Positions 1 to 9,464 of a DNA stretch of 28,703 bases are shown here, one piece after another. The position numbers and the translations under genes are program-made. The notes under the pieces are model-generated. The model worked only from the letters and a program-made list of their open reading frames with translations. It ran no database searches and was not told where the DNA came from. Within the stretch, counting starts at the first letter, position 1; every line of letters begins with the position of its first letter. This DNA is from Cristatella mucedo (lineage: Eukaryota; Bryozoa; Phylactolaemata; Cristatellidae): the NCBI GenBank assembly GCA_009760855.2, contig WPIO01000401.1, positions 30,001 through 58,703 of the forward strand, written 5' to 3'.

Positions 1-390
1 ACCCATAGCCCGAAACCCGACAACGAAAAACCTAAAGCGTTAAGCGTAAAGCGTTAAGCTTGCTGCTAAAGGCGTTCAGCTTAAAGCGAAAAGCGTATAG
101 CGTGAAGCGTAAAGCGTGAAGCGTGAAGCGTGAAGCGTAAAGCGTAAAGCGTAAAGCGTAAGCATAAAGCTTCAAGCGTAAAGCGTAAAGCGTAAAGCGT
201 AAAGCGCAAAGCCTACAGCGTAAAGCGTAAAGCGTAAAGCCTAAAGCGTCAAGCGTCAAGCGTCAAGCGTCAAGCGTCAAGCGTCAAGCCTAAAGCGTAA
301 AGCGTATACCTTGAAGCAGAAAGCGTAAAGAGTAAAGCGTCAAGCATCAAATGTAAAGCCTAAAGCGCAAAGAGTTTAGCATAAAACTTA
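1..390. repeat. Variant telomere-like heptamer array (GCGTAAA type)
   Basis: Tandem 7-bp units dominate. The main unit is AAAGCGT (GCGTAAA in telomere phase), with small homogeneous sub-blocks of GCGTGAA (about 108-135) and GCGTCAA (about 243-290). The period and the TAAA core are the same as in the CCCTAAA array that follows, and hybrid units such as CCTAAAGCGT occur, so the two arrays are related. Because 3 x 7 = 21 bases, a spurious reading frame with a repeating 7-residue motif exists on the minus strand (32-259); it is not a gene. Seen directly: period and variants. Inferred: a diverged telomere variant. Confidence 0.85.
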
Positions 391-2435
391 AAACCCTAAA
401 CCCTAAACCCTAAACCCAAAATCCTAAACCCTAAACCCTAAACCCTAAACCCTAAATCCTAAACCCTAAACCCTAAACCCTAAACCCTAAACCCTAAACC
501 CTAAACCCTACCCTAAACCCTAAACCCTAAACTTAAAACCCCAAGCCCTTATTCCTAAACACTAAACCCTAAGCCATAAACACTAAACCCAAACCCTAAA
601 CTTCAAACAGTAAACTCTAATCCCTAAACCGTAATCCCTTAACCGTAAACTATATTAAAAAACCCTAAACCCTAAACCACGAACTCTAAACCCTAACCGG
701 TAAACCGTAAACCAAAGTTCGACAACCCCAAACCCGAAACCCTAAACCCTTAACGCCTAATCCTAAACCAAAATCCTAAAACCCTAACTCTTAACCCCTA
801 AACCCTACAAGCTAAAACCTTAACCCTAATGCCTTAGACATTAACCTTACAGCCTAAATTTAAACCCGAAAGACTTCGGTCTGAACCCTAATGCCTGAAC
901 ATTAAAACCCAAATTTTGAACAGTAAACCTTAAACCCTAAGCCCTGAACTCTAAACCCTAAACCCTTAGCCCTAAACCATTATGGGTAAAGCCTGAACCG
1001 GAATCCATGATCCCTAAACTTTGAATCCCAAAACCTAAACCCTAAACCTTAAACTTCAAAAACTGACCTCTGACCCCTAAACCCCATACCCTATATCCCA
1101 AATCATCAACCATTAACCCTCAACCATCAACCCTCTATCCTCAACCTACATCCAGAAAGCCTAAACCGTAAACCCTAAACTCTAAACCTTAAAACATTAA
1201 AGCTAAACCCTAAACCTATAGGCGTAAACCCTAAACTCTAAAGTTTAAGCCCTAAACCAATATGCCTAAACCTAAAAGCCTGAATCCATAACCCTTAACC
1301 TTTTACTGTAAAACCTTAACCCTTGACCCTAAACCCTAAACCTTGAACCCAAAAACCCTAAACCCCAATCCCTGATCCTAAACCCTAAACCCTGAACCCT
1401 AAACCCTTTACCCTAAAGCCCGAATCCTAAACCTTAAAATTTAAACCCTTAACCTTAAATTTTTAACCTTTAACCCAAAACTCTAAACACGAAACCCAAA
1501 ACCCTATGCCCTAAACCTTAAACCCTAAACCCTAAACCCTAAACCCTAAACCCTAAACCCTAAACCCTAAACCCTAAACCCTAAACGCTAAACTCTAAAC
1601 CCTAAACCCTAAACCCTAAACTCTTAACCCTAAAGCTTCAACTCTGATCCCCAAAACCCTTCACCCTACGCCCTAAACGCTAAATCCTTAACCCTAAACC
1701 CTTAATTCTGAACCCAAACTCTTGAACATTAAACACAAAACATGAAACTCTAAACCCTGACCCCTTAACCCAAAAACCTATACCCAATACCCTAAACGCT
1801 ACACCCCAATCCCTTAGGTCTAAACCCTACAGCCTGAACCCTAAACCCTTAAACTTGAACCCTAAACCCTAAAACCTCAATCCTAAACCCTAAACTCTAT
1901 TTCCTAAGCCCTAAGCCTAAAGTCACAACCATAAACTCTAAATCCTTAATCATTAACCCGAAACCCAAAGCCCTTAACTCAAATCCCTAAACCCTACACT
2001 CTAAATTCTAAAATATTAACCCTAAACCCTAAACCCTAAACCCTAAACCCTAAACCCTAAACCCTAAACCCTAAACCCTAAACCCTAAACCCTAAACCCT
2101 AAACCCTAAGCCCTAAGCCCTAAACCCTAAAACCTCAAACCCAAACCCTTAACCTTATTTCCTAAGCCCTAAACCTAAACCCAAAACCATAAACCCTAAA
2201 CCCTGAACCCTAAACCCTAAACCCAAAGCCCTAAACCCTAAACCCTAAACCCTAAACCCTAAACCCTAAACCCTAAACCCTAAACCCTAAACCCTAATTC
2301 CTAAACCCTAAACCCTAAACCCTAAACCCTAAACCCTTAACCGTTAACCCTAAACCCTAAACCTAAACCCTAAACCCTAAACCCTAAACCCTAAACCCTA
2401 AACCCTAAACCCTAAACCCTAAATCCTCAGAGCAG
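391..2435. repeat. CCCTAAA (TTTAGGG-type) telomere-like array, interspersed perfect and degenerate
   Basis: Perfect CCCTAAA runs lie at about 391-530, 1515-1620, 2030-2120, 2225-2330 and 2345-2430. Between them are degenerate stretches (about 530-1515 and 1625-2025) with point changes and period slips such as CCTTAAA, CCCTGAA and CCGTAAA. The C-rich strand reads left to right, which is the orientation of a left chromosome end. The array stops abruptly at about 2435. The degeneracy suggests a subtelomeric or interstitial block rather than freshly made telomere. Confidence 0.95.
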
Positions 2436-2658
2436 AGAACAGAAAGAATGACTTTAAAGTTTGGAGCTTGTGGCAGAGAGACTGCAAAATGCAGCTGAGG
2501 AACGCAGCGTGTGATTAAGAGAAAGTGCAGACCTAAGTAGCAAAGAGCTTGATTGCTTATTAAGCGAAATAATTCTCGTGGTTCGGCATCAATGATAAGA
2601 GTTACGGCATGGCCATATACGGCTAAGAGACTACGTTACTCAGGAGGGAGACGCTGGG
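2436..2658. other. Unassigned spacer between telomere-like array and copia-like element
   Basis: Non-repetitive sequence of ordinary composition. I see no reading frame, RNA gene or repeat. It may include part of the LTR described next, whose left boundary is uncertain. Confidence 0.4.
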
Positions 2659-3002
2659 TGTTGCTGAAACCCCGAAACTGGCGGCAGACAATTGTTGGCT
2701 GAATCCGCTTCGCAGCACTTTTGCCGGACGATTTCACCATAACCTTCAGTGCGTCGCTAACTGACTCAGGAGACCGGCTAATCTTTGAGTATCAGACTAC
2801 AACTGATTGGCTGTAGTCTGCAGTAGCCAATAGTTTTCAATCTAGGGCTACTATATATTGAAACCGTTTATTACTTGTTCCTTGTCTTCTTTTCCGCATT
2901 TGCCTACGGTCCACGTTATGTTTGTCGGCTTTAGTAATAAATTACCGTAATTTTCTCGACCATTGACCAATGACTGGCTTCACGGCTGTGCAGTGTCTCA
3001 CA
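2659..3002 (+). repeat. Probable 5' LTR of a Ty1/copia element
   Basis: The right edge is fixed by the primer-binding site that starts immediately after ...CTCACA, so the LTR would end in CA at 3002. The left edge is a guess: TGTTGCTGAAAC at 2659 is a plausible TG start, and TGTTGGCTG near 2691 is another. A TATA-like CTATATATTG lies near 2850, followed by a T/C-rich stretch, as in a U3-R arrangement. No 3' LTR is present in the window, so the two LTRs cannot be compared. Confidence 0.5.
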
Positions 3003-3017
3003 GGTTAAGGGCCCAGC
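3003..3017 (+). promoter_or_regulatory. Copia-type primer-binding site (internal initiator tRNA-Met)
   Basis: GGTTAAGGGCCCAGC matches, at 14 of 15 positions, the complement of the anticodon stem-loop region of eukaryotic initiator tRNA-Met (GGTTATGGGCCCAGC). Drosophila copia is known to prime from a tRNA-iMet half-molecule through this internal region rather than the 3' CCA end. Its position, directly after the putative LTR and just before gag, fits. Confidence 0.75.
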
Positions 3018-3604
3018 GTTCACTGTCGTCGTTGGTTTGGAGAAGTTTACGGGGCAGCTGTGGAGTACCCGGGTGAAGTTCTACTTAATCGCTAACGAGC
3101 TGTGGGGTGTCGTAAATGGCGACGAGACATGGCCCGTGAGTGTTGCATCTTTTACCGGTAAGAGTTGCAAGAAAGACGAAGACGACGGTAAGGCACAGCG
3201 AGAGTTTGACCAGTGCGCAGCGAAGGCTTTGTCTGAGCTCGTCATGGTGATCTTGGATTCTGTGCTTATGAGTTCCGGTATTGGAACCATGGCAACGGCG
3301 TCGGAGGGGTGGCGGAAGGTGGATGATATGTGCTTTTAGAACTCTGATGAATAGGCTACTCCTACATCAGAAGCTGCCTTCTCTCCGGATGGCGGAAGGT
3401 GCCGATGTACAGGATTACGCAAGGTAAGTTAAAGCAATTGCAAATTAGCTTCAAGCCGCAGGAGACACTATACCAGAGGAACAGATTGTCCTTCTCATGG
3501 CTAATGGCCTACCGGAATCTTGGCAGCCGCTGATAATTGCCTTTGAAGCAAGGGACATGCGCGACTTAACGCTTGACTTGGTCCAGAGCAGGCTGATGCA
3601 TTAA
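3013..3604 (+). pseudogene. Ty1/copia gag remnant (UBN2-like capsid region)
   Basis: The first part (3013-3340) carries EKFTGQLWSTRVKFYL and NELWGVV, the N-terminal signature of copia-type Gag of the UBN2/DUF4219 family. The frame then shifts by one at about 3338, and the next part has RMAEGADVQDYAR followed by GDTIPEEQIVLLMANGLPES, the conserved central Gag block. Breaks: the shift at 3338 and in-frame stops at 3425, 3446 and 3602. The protein would form the virus-like particle shell of the retrotransposon. Recognition rests on motif spacing rather than a database search. Confidence 0.8.
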
Positions 3605-4139
3605 CGTCTGAGGCGGCAAAATCAGCCTTCCCTTGACGAGAGCAATAGAGGGATTGCTCTTGTAGCTTTAAATGAAGCCTGAAAAGCCAGCAAAGCGGCT
3701 TCGCTTACCACTCATGGCAAGAAGCACAGTCTCAAGTTTTCTGGTAAGTGCCACTATTGCTCAGCGGTACGCCACAAGGCATCGAAATGCTACAAAAGAA
3801 AACGCGACGAAAATGCCAAATCGGAGGCCAATGCAGCTACGGACTCCTTCGTTTTCACTGCCGACTCGACTGCCTGCCAGCTTCCACCACAGCTGGAATG
3901 GCTAATAAACTCTGGAGCCACGCAGCCTATGTGCAACGAGACCAAGCTCTTTACATACTGCAAGAAAATTGCTCGCAGTGTCGTGGTGGGTGACGTACTT
4001 GAAGCGATCGGCATGTGTACGGTGCTAATTAAGCTGCATGTAGGTACTGCATAGCAGGAAAATGAACTTCGAGATGTTTTGCTCGTACCCAAACTCACCA
4101 AGAATCTTTTTTCTTTGAGCCTATGCAAGAGGCTATACG
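3605..4139 (+). pseudogene. Copia nucleocapsid zinc knuckle and protease remnant
   Basis: This continues in the frame of the second gag part. A CCHC zinc knuckle (C-x2-C-x4-H-x4-C, 3749-3790) would bind RNA. About 40 residues on, WLINSGATQPMCNETKLF (3899-3952) matches the retropepsin active site of copia elements, normally W-x-x-DSGA; here the catalytic Asp is Asn (AAC at 3908-3910), which would abolish activity. Downstream DVLLVPKLTKNLFSLSLCKR is the conserved stretch just after protease. Two in-frame stops (near 3681 and 4051) also break it. Confidence 0.8.
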
Positions 4140-4575
4140 GTCGAGTTTGACGGTGATCATGTGTCTTTCATCAACCCCGGGTCAACGGACGTGGCTGCTG
4201 CAGGCGTAAGACAACTGAGACTTTTCCATCTGCCAAGTGCATCTAAGAGACCGCACAATGTATCGGCTGCTCACGCATGCAAATCAGATGAATCTTTTCA
4301 TCTATGGCACCACCGGTACAGCTAAATTGCAGGTGGGAGCCTGGAAATGCTTAAAACCAAATGCATGGTTGCCGGACTAGACTTCGAGTCTAACCACATG
4401 GACCTCAACTTCTGAAAAGCCTTCGCGGAAGGAAAGCAGCATGTCAACCTCATCCCAAAGATAAGAAGCAGTGCCAGAGATTCTGACTTACTTGCTCTCA
4501 TACACACCGACGACCTCGACGACTTCCGCTTGAGATGAGAGATTGTCCTCGGGACAGATTGGAGCGCTCTTAAGG
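4140..4575 (+). pseudogene. Copia GAG-pre-integrase domain remnant, 3'-truncated element
   Basis: After another frameshift at about 4140 the reading VEFDGDHVSFI leads into SFHLWHHRYS...GSLEMLKTKCMVAGLDF...KAFAEGKQHVNLIP...LLALIHTDD. This matches the pre-integrase zinc-binding region of copia polyproteins (LWH-x-R, GK-x-H, and H-[ST]-D at the start of integrase). A Cys of the zinc site falls where a TGA now stands (near 4413). The element ends where the 21-bp minisatellite starts at about 4576; integrase core, reverse transcriptase, RNase H and the 3' LTR are missing. Confidence 0.75.
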
Positions 4576-7160
4576 GAAATGGCATTGAAAGCCATAGATA
4601 AGGCAGCTTCAGCTATTAAGATGACTCGGTCCCCAACTGTGACGGTAGCCTCCACCATAGCTACGGCAGAGTCTTCCAGAGAGACAGCAGCTTACGCCAG
4701 AGTGGCTGCATCGTCTTCCATAGCGACGGCAGCATACACCAGGGAAACGGCATCGTCTGTAATAGAGGCAGAAGCTTTCGCGGAGAGAATGCAGCGTCTA
4801 ACTGAGAGACACGTGAGTCTGTCATAGAGACGGCAGCGTTAGCCGTAAATGCCCTGCGTCTCCTAGAGAGACGTCAGTGATGGTCATGAAGACGGAAGGG
4901 TAGGCCACAGAGGTGGTAGTCTCCGCCGTAGAGACGGCAGGGTCTCCAGAGGGATAGTACCATCCGCCAGAAATACGAGAGCATAGCGTGTGCTATAGAG
5001 ACGGCAGGATCAGTTAAAATTACGCCTGTGTCCACCATAAGGATTACAGCGTCCGAGAGAAAGGCGGCATTGTGCATGAGCAGACAGAGTCGTCTCCTAT
5101 AGAGACGGCAGCGTCTGCCGTAAAGACTCATGGGTTTGCTAGGGAAACGGCATTTTCAGCTGGACCGACGGCAGCGCCAGTTAGGGTTACGGCATCGCGA
5201 GCTATAGAGAAGGCAGCATCTGCCATGAAGACGGCAGCGTCCCCAACTGTGAGGTAACGTCCACCATAGATACATCAGCGTCCTCCAGAGAGACAGCAGT
5301 GTTTGCCAGAGTGACGGCATCTTCTACCTTAGTGACGGCAGCCTATGCCATGGAAATGGAATCGTCTGCAATAGAGGCGGAAACTTGCATGGAGAGAAGG
5401 CATCATCCACCAGAGAAACATTAGCGCCCCTAGATGGATGGCAGAGTCCTCCAGCCAGACTAATCCTCTACCAGAGCGACGGCAGTGTCCGCCATAAAGA
5501 CGTCAGGGTCAGCAACAGAGACGGTAGGGTGAGCCATAGAGAAGATAGAGTGCTCCAGAGCGACGGCAGCATCCGCCAGAGATGTGGCATCGCTTGAAAT
5601 AGAGACGGCAGAGTGCGGCCATGGACAAGACTTCTTCTGCCATGGAAACGTCAGGGTCTGCAACAGTGGTGGTTGCGTTCGCCACGAAAACGGCAGCGTC
5701 CCCCAGAGACACGGCAGCGTATGCCAGAGAGATGGCAGCGTTTACAAGACGCAATGTAACGTCCGCCTCAGCTACAGCAGCGCCTGCAACAGAAACGATA
5801 GCATCTGCCAGAGTGACGGCTTCGTCTGCAATAAAGACTTATGGGTCCGTTATATAGACTGCATTGTCCGCTGCATATACGGCAGCACTGTATGTGAAAC
5901 GTCATTGATTGCTATGGATACGGCACTGCCTGTAATAACGACGGCAGCTTCTGCAATAGCTATTGCAGCTTGCGGACGAGATTCGGCGGCCTCCACCTGA
6001 GACGCACTAGCGTCCGCCAGATAGATGTCAGCGTCCGCTGGAAAAGCGGCATGGCGTGCCAGAGAAACGAAGCCTTCCGTCATTGAGACTGCAGCGTCTG
6101 CCATAAAAATGCCCGGGTCTGCTACAGAGGCGAATTTGTCCGCAGGATAGACGGCAGAGTCCATTAGTAGACGGCATGGTCTGCTAGAGAGATGGCAGCG
6201 TCGTTAAAAAAGGCTTCTGCTTCAGCACCAGAGACCGTATTGGTAGCTTCCACCAGAGATATGGCAGTGTCCTCCAGTGAAACTGCAGCGAACGCCATGG
6301 AGACCGCACCATATGCCATCGAGACGTCAGTGCTCGCCATAAAGACGTGCGTCCGCCAGATGGAGGGCAGCACCCACCAGAGAGGCAGCATCGTGTTCGA
6401 GAGAGACATTTGCATCTGTTAGAGAGACGGCATTGTCTGCAGTTTAGTTATTACATGCAGGCCTGCATTGATCCTCTGGTAAACCACTGGTGAATAGCTG
6501 TTGGGAGCATCAACGTGAGGGCCGGTGCACAGCTGTGATCCGCCTCTGATGTGGCCTGGACACAGGGCGGTAACCCACCAGTGAACAGACGGTGGATTCA
6601 CCATCGAGTTTGGCCAGTGCACAGCCAAGGTCAGCGAGAATGAAGTCGAATGAGAGTGAGTTGACTCAAGGGGGGAAAGGGGCGGAGCGAGTCGCGCTTC
6701 ACTCTGGTCAGCTAGTCGCACAATAAACTGTTTGAGTTGGTCATCTGCCAGCGTTCTGTGTTCTGCGCAAACAAAACAACAGGCAGGACGGACGGCAGCG
6801 TTCGCAATAGAGGCGGCATCTAAAGCCATAGAGATGGCAGCTTGTGTCATTAAGACATTAGAGTCCCCTAACTGAGATGGTAGCGTCCGCCATAGAGACA
6901 GCAGAACCCCCTAGTAAGATGGCAGCGTACGCCGAGGAGACGGCATGGTCTGCAACACTGACTGCAGCGTCCACACGAGAGAAGGCAGATTCTTTCAGAG
7001 AGACGGCAGCATCTGACTGAAAGGCGGCATCGTCAGTCAAAGATAAGACAATACGGCCAGACATAAGGCAGCGCCTGCAAGTGAGACGGCATTGTCTCCT
7101 ACAGATTCGGCAGTCTTTCAATTAAACGTCAGCAACTATCATAGACATGGCATCGTGGTC
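4576..7160. repeat. Degenerate 21-bp minisatellite
   Basis: The unit is close to GACGGCAGCGTCTGCCATAGA and repeats at 21-bp spacing for about 2.2 kb net of one insertion. For example, six consecutive 21-mers can be cut from 5104 onward, each starting with a variant of GACGGCA. Because 21 bases are seven codons and the unit rarely contains stops, all frames show chance reading frames with heptapeptide periodicity (such as ETAASAI, RDGSVCH, or MADAAVS on the minus strand). Their starts and stops are scattered and no frame is favoured, so I do not call a gene. It abuts the truncated copia element on the left and the ~530-bp satellite on the right. Confidence 0.9.
6440..6785 (+). mobile_element. 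LTR-like insertion within the minisatellite
   Basis: About 345 bp without the 21-bp period interrupt the minisatellite. The right half contains GAGTCGCGCTTC, then AATAAACTG, then GCGTTCTGTGTTCTGCGC. The same ordered blocks recur at about 25,740-25,860. A polyadenylation-like AATAAA followed by a short conserved tail is typical of the R-U5 part of an LTR, so this may be a solo LTR or LTR fragment. The exact ends and a target-site duplication could not be fixed. Confidence 0.5.
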
Positions 7161-8640
7161 AAAGTGGTGCAAAGTGATAGAATTTATGAACTGTCCACGC
7201 GACTTCTGGAAACTTGTCATAGTGTTAAAACTACCATTCAGTGACCAAGAAAGATGTTTCGCACTTAGAGGTTCGTTCACAATTTTTGGTGCCAATATCT
7301 AAATTACCTGTGAAAGCGTCAGCCATTAATGCCCTGCCCGGCGAGACTACGGTTATTTAGAGCAGCTGTTTTCCTCGTGAGCAGCCTGTCGATGCGTTTG
7401 GGAACGTCGTAAGCCGAGTCGCGAATGCGATTTCCACTGATGTCTTCGAAATGTAAAGGCATGTGTTAGGCTAGCAACTAATGGGAAAGGCTCTTAGGTT
7501 CCGCATGCATAGTCAAAGTGTGAATTCTATAGTTACGTGGCTGAGTCAGAGACCTTGTATCTATATTTCCAGTGGCCAGCTCGTAAAGTCACATGGTGAA
7601 GAATCACTTGAAAAAAGGTAGTGGTGTTTATTTGCTTGAGTCGCCTTGGAATCCAGAAGCTGTCGCTAGTCTCAGCATTAGCGCGAGTTAAGTAGTGTAT
7701 GCTGATTGCTTGCAGTGACTTGTGACATGACAACTTGGTACTCGTAACGGCCTAACAGCTTTCCTGGATTAGCCGAGACGGAAGTTTCCCACTTCGACGC
7801 ACCTTGTGAGATCTCTGAGTCGATATGTAAGTGGCCTGCAAAAGCGTCAGCTTAAAACATACAACATGGTGTGACATTGAAATGTCAAAAGCCACTGTTT
7901 TACACATGCGCTTCTTGTCAATGAGTTTGGTATTATGTTCTGTGGAGATGCGAAAGCCATTCAAACAGGAATTTCAGGCTGCCAAAGCCTCCTGTTGAGT
8001 CAGAGAGTCATGATGGGACAGAATATCAGTTTTCGCATGTATACGGAAAGTCCGGAGTCTTGCATTATGTGGCAAACTCGGACTTTATATCTATTGGTGC
8101 AGTCGCCATAAGCTCATGTTGCATTACCAGGAATCGCCACTAATTGATGTGTCGTTTGCGATCTGCTTGAGTCACCTTAGAATCCAGAAGTGATTGGCTA
8201 ACGTAACCATTGAGGCGTGTCAAGGTGGTGTTTATTGGCAGTATGCGTTGATTATCGCCTGGAGAAATCTTGACTTTTCACAGTCTAAGAACTTCCATTG
8301 AGTATCAGAGACGCAATTTTCGCACTTAGAGGCACATTTTGAGATCTTGGAGTCCACATTGAGGACGCCTGGGCAAGCGTCAGTTTGAAACGACTACCCT
8401 TCCATGGCATGAAATGTCAGAAGTGGCTTTTTCCTAATCCCCTGCCTTTCAAAGCTATTGGGAATTTATTATATGGAGGCTTGAAAGCAATTCAAACCAG
8501 AATTTTCTGTGTGAAAAGTTGTTATGGCAACCTATGATGGGGCCAGAGTGAGAGGTTTCGCAAGCAGTAACTACTCAGTCTTGCAGTTTGTGGCAGAGTC
8601 AGAGACTTAGTATGTATAGAGGCAGTGACAGGGGAGCCCA
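7160..8640. repeat. Tandem satellite, ~530-bp unit, about 2.8 copies
   Basis: Three landmarks recur in order. AGCGTCAG, preceded by a related stretch, is at 7315, 7843 and 8376. CTTGAGTCRCCTTRGAATCCAGAAG is near 7637 and 8163. A GGCARAGTCRGAGAC-like block is near 7540, 8070 and 8590. Spacings are 522-533 bp. Copies are diverged, roughly 60-70% by eye. No coding function is apparent. Confidence 0.8.
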
Positions 8641-8905
8641 AACTTATCTACGCCAGCTTACATTCCCAATTAGGTCGCTGGGTTGCAAGTTGACTTTTTG
8701 TTGAATATCCCCGTTTTTTCAGTGACGTTTTTGGTAAAATAATCTCAAACGCAACCTATGATTTACAGCATCCACACCATCATTAATCACTCGGTTTACT
8801 GTCTCACAACTCCGAATCACACATCAAGGAGCATATACCTCATTTCAGGTTTACTCGATCGGTATTAGCATATCTGTGACATATAAATGATACCCGGCCG
8901 CCCTT
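8641..8905. other. Unassigned spacer before the Maverick-like element
   Basis: No gene or repeat recognised. It ends at the left terminal inverted repeat. Confidence 0.4.
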
Positions 8906-9132
8906 TGATGATAGTAAAACTGTCCATTAAAGACACCAGTGGTTTCGGTCCGCTCGACCGCGATGGTATTTGAAGTAAAATTGTTCTATCATTGGTTTTT
9001 AAGAGCATTTTATGTCATTCTCAGTCATTTTCCACCTCATAAAAGCTGAATTCCTTTCTTACGAGGTGTCGTTGTTGTGTACGTATTATACGCCTGTTAT
9101 GATTTATAAAAAGTTTACATAGGTATATAAAG
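8906..9132 (+). repeat. Left terminal inverted repeat of Maverick-like element
   Basis: It aligns with the reverse complement of 14427-14659. Shared blocks in order: TGATGAT..TAAAAC, TTAAAGACAC, TCCGCTCGACC, ATTGGTTTTNAAGAGCATT, CAGTCATTTTCC, AACTGAATTNC-like, and a final GTATATAAAG. Similarity stops right after that TATA-like element, where a reading frame begins (9133). Confidence 0.8.
9123..9132 (+). promoter_or_regulatory. TATA-like motif at the inner edge of the left TIR
   Basis: GTATATAAAG is present at the inner end of both terminal repeats, in both cases within a few bases of an ATG. It may be a promoter element for genes transcribed inward from each end. The ATG seems too close for a conventional TATA box with a downstream start site, so the role is inferred. 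Confidence 0.4.
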
Positions 9133-9261
9133 ATGCAAAAGTCTAAGCGTTTTATAAATGAGCACTTATATCATGAGGAGGCCGTGATAATTAGGACTAT
9201 AAATCACGACAAGATGTTTACTATACCATACGTAGATAGATCTAGGATCAGAAAAGTTTGA
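9133..9261 (+). CDS. Short unidentified reading frame inside left TIR of Maverick-like element
   Basis: 42 codons, starting MQKSKRFINEHLYHEEAV and ending RSRIRKV before TGA. The ATG is the first base triplet after the conserved TIR. The peptide is basic and does not resemble a family I recognise. Given the state of the element it is probably the 5' remnant of a longer gene; sequence after the stop shows no clear continuation. It could be chance. Confidence 0.3.
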   Translation: MQKSKRFINEHLYHEEAVIIRTINHDKMFTIPYVDRSRIRKV

Positions 9262-9464
9262 TTTATTAGGTTTCCAGCTGCCAGGGAAGATTGCAGGGTA
9301 GAATTGTATAAGTTTAATACAAAAAATGATACTCTTGACTATTAGCAGATATCAGAAGAGTTAAAGTTCACGCTTTAAAGTTATTAGGTATTAGTAAGTA
9401 ATTATAGTTCTCTATTTTGCAACCCTGGTTTGGGTGGCAGTACCGTTGTATATTATTATTATAT

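Noticed and set aside
32-259. 75-codon minus-strand frame with repeating LRFTLYA motif
   Set aside because: It is the translation of a 7-bp tandem repeat; three units make 21 bases, so any frame without a stop stays open.
1-400. CRISPR-like array
   Set aside because: Units are 7 bp without unique spacers, and the sequence is eukaryotic.
5584-6000. 138-codon frame and many similar ones within 4576-7160
   Set aside because: Products of the 21-bp minisatellite. Frames on both strands are equally open, there is no consistent start or end, and no conserved domain.
4576-7160. Descent of the 21-bp unit from three telomere heptamers
   Set aside because: The unit does not split into three similar 7-mers and lacks the TAAA core; the shared multiple of 7 is probably coincidence.
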